43,766 bases of DNA from Clostridia bacterium (GTDB lineage Bacteria > Bacillota > Clostridia > Christensenellales > Aristaeellaceae): NCBI GenBank assembly GCA_030530315.1, contig JAUMVG010000025.1:1-43766 (forward strand). Direction: 5' to 3'. The translations under genes and the position numbers were made by a program. Shown here piece by piece: positions 38,491 to 43,766 of the stretch (within the stretch, counting starts at the first letter, position 1; each line of letters opens with the position of its first letter). The notes beneath the pieces were generated by a model. It had not been told where the DNA came from. It made no database searches and saw nothing but the letters and a program-made list of their open reading frames with translations.

Positions 38491-38547
38491 TGCCATGTGG
38501 CGCAAACAGCCTGACGGAACGGCAGGACCGATCCAACGGAGGAGAGT

Positions 38548-39015
38548 ATGAGAAGGATTCGCGGACTTCACGGCGCGTGGATCGCCATTCTGGCGGCGGC
38601 CGCCGACCGGGTGAGTAAGGCGGCGGTGGCGCGGCTGGCCCACCGCGGCGCGCTGATCCCCGGCATCGTCAACCTGAGGCCGGTGGAAAACCGCGGCGCG
38701 GCCTTCTCGATGCTGTGGGGGCAGGGCGCGGCGCTGATCCTGCTGACCGTGGCGCTGATCGCCGGACTGCTGGCGTGGCTGATCGCCAGGCCGGAGGCTC
38801 CCCGGGGGCTGCGGACGGGCCTGTGGCTGATCGTCGGCGGCGGCCTGGGCAACCTGTACGACCGGCTGTTCTTCGGCGTCGTGGCGGACTTCATCGAGCT
38901 GGCCTTCGTGCGGTTCGCCGTGTTCAACATCGCGGATGTCTGCATCTGCGCCGGGGCGGCCCTGGCGGTGATCGCCGTGGCGCTGGATGAGCGGAAGGGG
39001 AAGAGGGCCCGATGA
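38548..39015 (+). CDS. lspA: Signal peptidase II
   Basis: The product has 155 residues and four membrane helices. It is the aspartyl peptidase that cuts the signal peptide from lipoproteins after Lgt action. Family boxes are DRVSKAAV, VENRGAAFSML, GNLYDRLFFGVVADFIEL (first catalytic Asp) and FAVFNIADVCI (second Asp). GGAGGAG precedes the ATG. It overlaps rluD by four bases. The order lspA-rluD after divIVA is common in Bacillota. Confidence 0.95.
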   Translation: MRRIRGLHGAWIAILAAAADRVSKAAVARLAHRGALIPGIVNLRPVENRGAAFSMLWGQGAALILLTVALIAGLLAWLIARPEAPRGLRTGLWLIVGGGLGNLYDRLFFGVVADFIELAFVRFAVFNIADVCICAGAALAVIAVALDERKGKRAR

Positions 39016-39932
39016 GCGAGGCAATGGTTTTTGAGCGCGCCGTGGAGGACGGGCGCGAGGGCGAGCGCCTGGACGTCTTCGCCGCCGAGCTGGCGGACGT
39101 CACCCGGTCCCGGGCTGGCGCGCTGATCCGGGAGGGCCGGGTTTCCGTGGACGGCGCGGCGCAGCCCAAGGCGGGCTTCAAACTGAAGCCGGGCATGGCG
39201 GTGCGGGTGGAGGTGCCCGCGGCGGTGCCGGCGGAGGTGACCGCCGAGGACATCGACCTGGAGATCCTCTACCAGGACGACGACCTGGCCGTGGTGTACA
39301 AGCCCTCCGGCATGGTGGTGCACCCCGCGGCGGGCAACGAGAGCGGCACGCTGGTAAACGCGCTGCTGAAGCACCTGGACAACCTGTCCGGCATCGGCGG
39401 GGAGATTCGCCCGGGCATCGTGCACCGCATCGACAAGGACACCTCCGGCCTGCTGCTGGTGGCGAAGAACGACCGCAGCCACGTCTGCCTGTCGGAGCAG
39501 ATCCGCGCCCACACGGTGCACCGGGCCTACCGGGCCATCGTGATCGGCGGCTTCCGGGAGGAGGAGGGCACCGTGGAGGGGCCCATCGGCCGCCATCCCA
39601 CGGACCGCAAGCGCATGGCCATCGTGCCCGGGGGCAAGGAGGCCGTCACCCACTGGCGGGTGCTGGAGCGGCTCAGGGGGGCGACGCTGATCGAGGCGAA
39701 GCTGACCACCGGCCGCACCCATCAGATCCGCGTGCACATGGCCTCCATCGGCCACCCCGTGCTGGGCGACCCGGTGTACGGACCGAAGAAGTCCCCCTAT
39801 CCGGTGGCGGGCGGGCAGCTGCTGCACGCCTTCCGCATCGGCTTTATCCACCCCTCGACGGGGGAGGAGATGCTGTTCGAGGCGGAGCCGGAGCCCCGCT
39901 TCACCCACTGGCTGGAGAAGCTGCGCCTGTGA
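39012..39932 (+). CDS. rluD: RluD-type 23S rRNA pseudouridine synthase
   Basis: The product has 306 residues. An N-terminal S4 domain (RLDVFAAELADVTRSRAGALIREGRVSVDG) is followed by the RluA/RluD catalytic domain with GIVHRIDKDTSGLLLVAK (catalytic Asp in HRIDKDTSG), HRAYRAIV, and TGRTHQIRVHMASIGHPVLGDPVYG. It isomerises uridines in 23S rRNA; the exact positions cannot be told. The ATG lies in ATGA overlapping the lspA stop. No strong terminator follows. Confidence 0.93.
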   Translation: MSEAMVFERAVEDGREGERLDVFAAELADVTRSRAGALIREGRVSVDGAAQPKAGFKLKPGMAVRVEVPAAVPAEVTAEDIDLEILYQDDDLAVVYKPSGMVVHPAAGNESGTLVNALLKHLDNLSGIGGEIRPGIVHRIDKDTSGLLLVAKNDRSHVCLSEQIRAHTVHRAYRAIVIGGFREEEGTVEGPIGRHPTDRKRMAIVPGGKEAVTHWRVLERLRGATLIEAKLTTGRTHQIRVHMASIGHPVLGDPVYGPKKSPYPVAGGQLLHAFRIGFIHPSTGEEMLFEAEPEPRFTHWLEKLRL

Positions 39933-40001
39933 GCTGCGTCAACCGCCAGTTGCATTGCGAAATGTAAAGCCGACTTGCTGGCGTTCGCGGGCGGAGAACG
40001 G

Positions 40002-40007
40002 TATAAT
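40002..40007 (+). promoter_or_regulatory. Possible -10 element before the XRE membrane regulator
   Basis: A perfect TATAAT without a -35 at the right distance (TTGCTG is 21 bases away). It sits 40 bases before the ATG at 40047. Confidence 0.4.
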
Positions 40008-40046
40008 GGCGCTGATACGATGGATTCCCGAAGAGGGGGAGAGATC

Positions 40047-40901
40047 ATGCTGTCAGAGAAAATCGCGGGCCTTCGCCGGCGGGAAGGATGGTCCCAGGAG
40101 GAATTGGCGGAGCGGTTGGGCGTGTCCCGCCAATCGGTCTCCAAGTGGGAGAGCGGCACGGCCCAGCCAGACATAGAGCGCGTGCTGGCGCTGAGCGACA
40201 CCTTTGGGGTCAGCACCGACTACCTGCTGAGGGACGGCGTCGGGGAAGTGACGGCGGAGTTTCCGGCCCCGGAGGTCGTCCGACCAGCCTGTAAAGAGGA
40301 AAAGGGTCCGGCGGGACTTCGGCTGGTCACACTGGCTGAGGTCAGCCGCTATCTGGAGAACCGCCGCCAATGCGCGCCGCTAATCGCGCTGGGCGTGGGG
40401 ATGTGCGTGGCGTGCGCGGCGCCGCTGCTGGCGCTGCTGGGCCTGTCCGGACCCGCCTGCTGGCCGTGGCTGAGCTCAAACATGGCCGTCGCCCTGGGCG
40501 TCGGGCTGCTGATCGTCATCGTCGCCGCGGCGGTGGGACTGTTCATCTCCATTGGCTTTCGCATGAAGCGATACACCTATCTGGAGCGGGACAGGTATGC
40601 CATGCCCGACGCCGTGAAGGCGTCCATCGAGGATGAGCTGAGGCAGTACCAGCCGCAGCACCGCCAGGCGGTGGGCGAGGGCGTGGGGCTGTGCCTGCTC
40701 TCTGCGGTGCCAGTCAGTGTGGCGGGCATCCTGGGTTTGCACCTGTGGGTGATGCTCGGCGTGGCCGCGTTGCTGGTGATGATCGCCCTGGGCGTGTACA
40801 TTCTCGTGCGGGACGGCGTGATCCTGAGCAGCTCCTCCCGGCTGTTGAGACGCGCCGAACGCAGTCTGCGGCGGGCGCTGCGCCAGAGCGGCAAGGATTA
40901 A
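40047..40901 (+). CDS. XRE-family regulator with membrane-anchored C-terminus
   Basis: The product has 284 residues. Residues 1-65 form a helix-turn-helix of the Cro/C1 type (REGWSQEELAERLGVSRQSVSKWESGTAQPDIERVLALSDTF, typical of clostridial XRE proteins). Two pairs of hydrophobic helices follow (about 113-135, 147-170, 215-232 and 235-255), with a short charged loop and a basic tail (RLLRRAERSLRRALR). A DNA-binding domain fixed to the membrane suggests control in response to an envelope signal. The start has GGGGGAG ahead; earlier ATGs lack one. Confidence 0.85.
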   Translation: MLSEKIAGLRRREGWSQEELAERLGVSRQSVSKWESGTAQPDIERVLALSDTFGVSTDYLLRDGVGEVTAEFPAPEVVRPACKEEKGPAGLRLVTLAEVSRYLENRRQCAPLIALGVGMCVACAAPLLALLGLSGPACWPWLSSNMAVALGVGLLIVIVAAAVGLFISIGFRMKRYTYLERDRYAMPDAVKASIEDELRQYQPQHRQAVGEGVGLCLLSAVPVSVAGILGLHLWVMLGVAALLVMIALGVYILVRDGVILSSSSRLLRRAERSLRRALRQSGKD

Positions 40902-40948
40902 AGATTTCAAAAATACGATGAAATGTGTCTAAAATATTACAAATCATC

Positions 40949-40977
40949 TTGAAATCCCTCTGAATCTGTGGTAAAAT
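40949..40977 (+). promoter_or_regulatory. Promoter of the L,D-transpeptidase gene
   Basis: TTGAAA (40949-40954), 17 bases, TAAAAT (40972-40977). Transcription would start near 40984, which rules out an ATG at 40968. Confidence 0.8.
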
Positions 40978-41009
40978 GGGCCTACCATTTTATGGATGGA
41001 GGGATTTTC

Positions 41010-42971
41010 TTGCGCTTCAGGCGAATGATATGCGCGCTGCTGGCGCTGTGCCTGGCGGCGACCGCGCTGCCGGGGCTGATGCCCGTGGCCCGGGCCGCGG
41101 CGAAATACTATATCACCGTGGACATCACCAACCAGATCGTCACGGTCTATGACAACGGAAATGTCTCGGACTCCGGCATCGCCCGTCAGATGATCTGCTC
41201 CACGGGCAAAAACGCCACGCCGACGCCCACGGGCACCTATTCGCTGCCCAGCAAGCGGTACACCGCCGAGCGCCAGGAGTGGTACTACTTCTCCGAGTAC
41301 AACTGCTACGCCAAGTGGGCCACGCGCATCGTGGGAGGCATACTGTTCCACTCCGTGCTGTACAGCGCCTCCAAGCACGGCCCCACCAGCAGCTCCGTGA
41401 ACGCCCTGGGTTCCAAGGCCTCCCACGGCTGCGTGCGGCTGAGGGTCGCGGACGCGAAGTGGATCGCCCAGAACTGCCCGGCGGGCACGAGGTGCCGGAT
41501 CTTCAGGGGCAGCAGCGTGAACAGCGACCTGCGCAAGCGGCTGCTGAAAAAGAGCTTCTCCCGTGGCAGCCAGAGCTACGACAGCTTCATGGGCCGCGCC
41601 GAGGGAAGCACCCCGGTGAAGATCAACCTGTACAAGGGCTGCAAGGGCGAGCAGGTGCGCCAGCTCCAGCAGCGCCTGCGGGGGCTGGGCTTCCTGAATT
41701 CCGCCGCGGACGGCAAGTTCGGCAACAGCACCAAGACCGCGGTGAACAAGTTCCAGGCGGCCTGCGGGCTGAAGAAGACCGGAAAGGTCAACAAGGCGCT
41801 GTGGGACAGGATGTTCGCGGACGGCGCGCCCACCGAAACCGTGGCGACGCTGGCGGAGGGCTGGCAGGGCCCGGCGGTCTCGGTGCTGCAGAGCGCGCTG
41901 AAGGATTTGAAGTTCTTCACCGGAAACGTGGACGGCGTGTACGGCGCGGCGACCGCCGACGCGGTGCGCCGCTATCAGGCCAGCTTTGGCTTCTCCGCGA
42001 CCGGCAAGGCCCCGACCAAAGTGCAGAAGGACGCCATCAGCCGCGCCAGGAGCATCAAGGAACAGTTCGCCGGCGGCGAATACCAGATGATCTCCACCAC
42101 CAACGAGGTCCAGATGGCCACCATCAAGGCCAAGAGCTACACCCGCCTGCGCAGCAAGCCCAACGCAAAGAGTAAGGCGCTGACCAAGCTGAAGAAGAAC
42201 GCCAAGGTGAAGGTGCTGGCGGACGGCGCCAACTGGGTGAAGGTGCTCTCGGGCAAGAAGACGGGCTACGTGCAGCGCAAGTATTTGAAGATCTATACCG
42301 CCACGGAGACCACGGTGACCTACGAGCCGGTCCCGACCCCGACGCCGGAGATCTTCATTCCGACGCCTACGCCGGAGGTCTACATCCCGCTGCCCACGCC
42401 CACGAACGCCGTGGTGCTGGGCGAGCCCGCGCCGACGGCCGAACCGACGCCTGTTCCGACTGTGACAGTTGAACCGATGCCCGAGCCGACTGCGACGCCT
42501 GAGCCGACGGTCGAACCGACGCCTGAGCCGACGCCCGAGCCGCTGCCGAAGTACGCGGTGGCCCGCAGGGATGGCGTCAGGCTGTACGCCGAGGCGAAGC
42601 AGAAGGACGAGCTGGTGGTGGCGGAGCTGTACAAGAATGCCGCTTTGGAGGTCGTCTCCGTCGAGACGGACTGGATCGAGGTGCGCTTTGAGAAGCACAC
42701 GGTTTGGATGGCCAGGGCGGACGCCGAATTTACCGATATAAAGCCCGAGCCGACGGCCGCGCCCACTGCGGAGCCCACGCCCGTGCCGACGGCTGTGCCT
42801 ACGCCGGAACCGACGGAAGAACCGACGCCTGAGCCAACTGCCATGCTGACGGCAGAGCCTACGCCTGAGCCAACCGCTGCGCCGACGCCGGAACCGACGC
42901 CGGAACCGACCGCCGCGCCGACGGCTGAGCCCACGCCCGCGCCCGTGGAGGAGCCCGCCGAGGCGGCGTAA
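41010..42971 (+). CDS. Secreted L,D-transpeptidase with peptidoglycan-binding and SH3 domains
   Basis: The product has 653 residues. A signal peptide (RMICALLALCLAATALPG, cut near ARA-AAK) is followed by a YkuD domain with SKASHGCVRL, catalytic C141. Two peptidoglycan-binding-1 repeats follow (INLYKGCKGEQVRQLQQRL and VSVLQSALKDLKFFTG), then an SH3-like domain near 365-430. A Pro/Thr/Glu-rich stalk (441-511), a second SH3-like domain (about 515-575) and a longer Pro/Thr/Glu tail to the end complete it. It cross-links or modifies peptidoglycan outside the cell. The TTG start has GGAGGG six bases ahead. The tail lacks a sorting motif, so wall-bound attachment by the PG-binding domains is likely. 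Confidence 0.92.
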   Translation: MRFRRMICALLALCLAATALPGLMPVARAAAKYYITVDITNQIVTVYDNGNVSDSGIARQMICSTGKNATPTPTGTYSLPSKRYTAERQEWYYFSEYNCYAKWATRIVGGILFHSVLYSASKHGPTSSSVNALGSKASHGCVRLRVADAKWIAQNCPAGTRCRIFRGSSVNSDLRKRLLKKSFSRGSQSYDSFMGRAEGSTPVKINLYKGCKGEQVRQLQQRLRGLGFLNSAADGKFGNSTKTAVNKFQAACGLKKTGKVNKALWDRMFADGAPTETVATLAEGWQGPAVSVLQSALKDLKFFTGNVDGVYGAATADAVRRYQASFGFSATGKAPTKVQKDAISRARSIKEQFAGGEYQMISTTNEVQMATIKAKSYTRLRSKPNAKSKALTKLKKNAKVKVLADGANWVKVLSGKKTGYVQRKYLKIYTATETTVTYEPVPTPTPEIFIPTPTPEVYIPLPTPTNAVVLGEPAPTAEPTPVPTVTVEPMPEPTATPEPTVEPTPEPTPEPLPKYAVARRDGVRLYAEAKQKDELVVAELYKNAALEVVSVETDWIEVRFEKHTVWMARADAEFTDIKPEPTAAPTAEPTPVPTAVPTPEPTEEPTPEPTAMLTAEPTPEPTAAPTPEPTPEPTAAPTAEPTPAPVEEPAEAA

Positions 42972-43001
42972 CGAGATCAAAATATCCTGGAGGACAATGC
43001 G

Positions 43002-43703
43002 ATGAGCCGATTGGGCGATACCATCAGAAGCGCCCGCCTGAAGGCGAAGATGACGGAAAAGGCGCTGGGCAAGAAGTGCGGCCTGGCGGAGAACTACATC
43101 AAGGACGTGGAGTCGGGGCGGAAGATCGTCTCCGACGACCAGGCCCAGCGCATCCTGAAGGTGCTGGGCGTGGCGAACCCCGTGTCCACGGAACTGGAGG
43201 TGGCCTCGGAGCCACCAGTGAAGCTGCGTCCCAAGCCCCGGGCCTACGTCCTTCCCGTGGAGGAGCAGGAGCAGGCCGCGAAGCAGGCCGCCGAGGCTTC
43301 CTCAGACGCCTGGCTGGACGCGCTGAGCGGCGTCGTGAAGCGCGTGCCGGTGATGTCGCCGGACGGGCTGGTGATCGACCACGTGCTGACGCCCATCGTG
43401 AACGGCAGGATCGAGGGCGGCGCGCCGGACAAGGTGCTGTACTACCGCTGCCCGGACGATGCGCTGCGGGGCTTCCGCGTCTATGCGGGAGATCTGCTGC
43501 TGGTGGTGCCGGCTTCCAAAGCAGAGGACGGCCAGCTGATGCTGGTGGAGTACCAGGGCCAGCGCATGGTGCGCAAGCTGCTGAAGCTGGACGGAGGCCG
43601 CATTCAAATGCAGGCCTTCGACCACGAATTCGCCGCGCAGGTGGGCACGATCATCGACGTGAAGGTGCTGGGCCGCTGCGTGAAGCTGGAGCGCCGGCTG
43701 TAA
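43002..43703 (+). CDS. XRE-family regulator with S24-like C-terminal domain
   Basis: The product has 233 residues. Residues 1-60 form a Cro/C1-type helix-turn-helix (MTEKALGKKCGLAENYIKDVESGRK). After a Gln/Ala linker, residues about 115-230 resemble the S24 fold of LexA and CI repressors (FRVYAGDLLLVVPASK, then QGQRMVRKLLKLDGG). However, the position of the nucleophile Ser is Ala (DDALRG) and the Lys position reads Arg, so self-cleavage is not expected. It may bind a ligand instead. TGGAGG precedes the ATG. It lies 30 bases after the transpeptidase gene and is probably co-transcribed with it. Confidence 0.85.
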   Translation: MSRLGDTIRSARLKAKMTEKALGKKCGLAENYIKDVESGRKIVSDDQAQRILKVLGVANPVSTELEVASEPPVKLRPKPRAYVLPVEEQEQAAKQAAEASSDAWLDALSGVVKRVPVMSPDGLVIDHVLTPIVNGRIEGGAPDKVLYYRCPDDALRGFRVYAGDLLLVVPASKAEDGQLMLVEYQGQRMVRKLLKLDGGRIQMQAFDHEFAAQVGTIIDVKVLGRCVKLERRL

Positions 43704-43741
43704 ATCGGAATTAAGTAACTACTGATTAATTCGAGGAGGTA

Positions 43742-43750
43742 TGGTATAAT
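43742..43750 (+). promoter_or_regulatory. Extended -10 promoter at the window end
   Basis: TGGTATAAT is a perfect extended -10. The -35 position (CTGATT, 17 bases upstream) is weak. It points to a gene beyond the window. Confidence 0.55.
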
Positions 43751-43766
43751 CGAGAGAGAAAGCGAG

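Noticed and set aside
42380-42934. Minus-strand frame coding Gly/Ser/Val repeats opposite the L,D-transpeptidase tail
   Set aside because: It is the complement of the Pro/Thr/Glu repeat and has no ribosome site.

Overview
The window is 43.8 kb of GC-rich DNA from a Bacillota (Firmicutes) chromosome, most likely a Clostridia-type anaerobe. The reasons are the Gram-positive division genes (SepF, YggT, YlmH, DivIVA), FloA, strong AGGAGG ribosome binding sites, TTGnnn-17-TATAAT promoters, and an FTR1/P19 iron system with an FMN-binding lipoprotein. A domain-permuted GH3 beta-glucosidase of the kind known from rumen Clostridia hints at a gut or rumen habitat. Genus cannot be told from sequence alone. 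There is no phage, plasmid, rRNA, tRNA or CRISPR array. 43 protein genes are called.

Layout. 1-5 kb: the end of floA, two small unknown proteins, an orphan LytTR response regulator and the TldD/TldE protease pair, ending at a strong bidirectional terminator. 5-10 kb: a membrane-anchored GDPD-family protein and an MFS transporter (minus strand), divergent from the permuted GH3 beta-glucosidase (plus strand). A 166-bp MITE-like inverted-repeat element sits in the transporter's leader. 10.4-11.9 kb: an isolated two-gene unit, a ParB-like/HAD fusion overlapping a paralogous stand-alone HAD protein, with its own promoter and terminator. This is the best candidate here for an undescribed system. 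12-14.4 kb (minus): a LytTR regulator, a DUF3021 membrane protein and an ABC-2 exporter, tightly overlapped. 14.5-17.7 kb (minus): a radical SAM protein of unknown role, an IS200-like REP-associated transposase (RAYT) flanked on both sides by paired palindromes, and 6-phosphofructokinase. 17.9-20.8 kb: polyphosphate kinase (with a GKQ-repeat insert) and a DUF308 membrane protein.

20.8-28.6 kb is a complete iron-uptake operon: FTR1 permease, P19 periplasmic-type iron protein, DUF2318 membrane Fe-S protein, two FtsX/MacB-type permeases, their ATPase and an FMN-binding lipoprotein. It has a consensus promoter, a palindrome in the leader and intercistronic hairpins around the P19 gene. 28.7-32.6 kb holds single metabolic genes: a malate/lactate-type dehydrogenase (minus), then an M20 amidohydrolase, a nitroreductase and a low-molecular-weight tyrosine phosphatase.

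32.8-40 kb is envelope and division: lgt (minus) diverges from a HlyD-like protein, YggS, SepF, YggT, YlmH, DivIVA, LspA and RluD. Lgt and LspA, the two lipoprotein maturation enzymes, thus flank the division genes, and the FMN-binding lipoprotein upstream is one expected client. 40-43.8 kb: a membrane-anchored XRE regulator, a secreted L,D-transpeptidase with a repetitive Pro/Thr/Glu tail, and an XRE regulator whose C-terminal S24-like domain seems to lack its catalytic residues. The window ends just past a -10 element, so the next gene lies outside.
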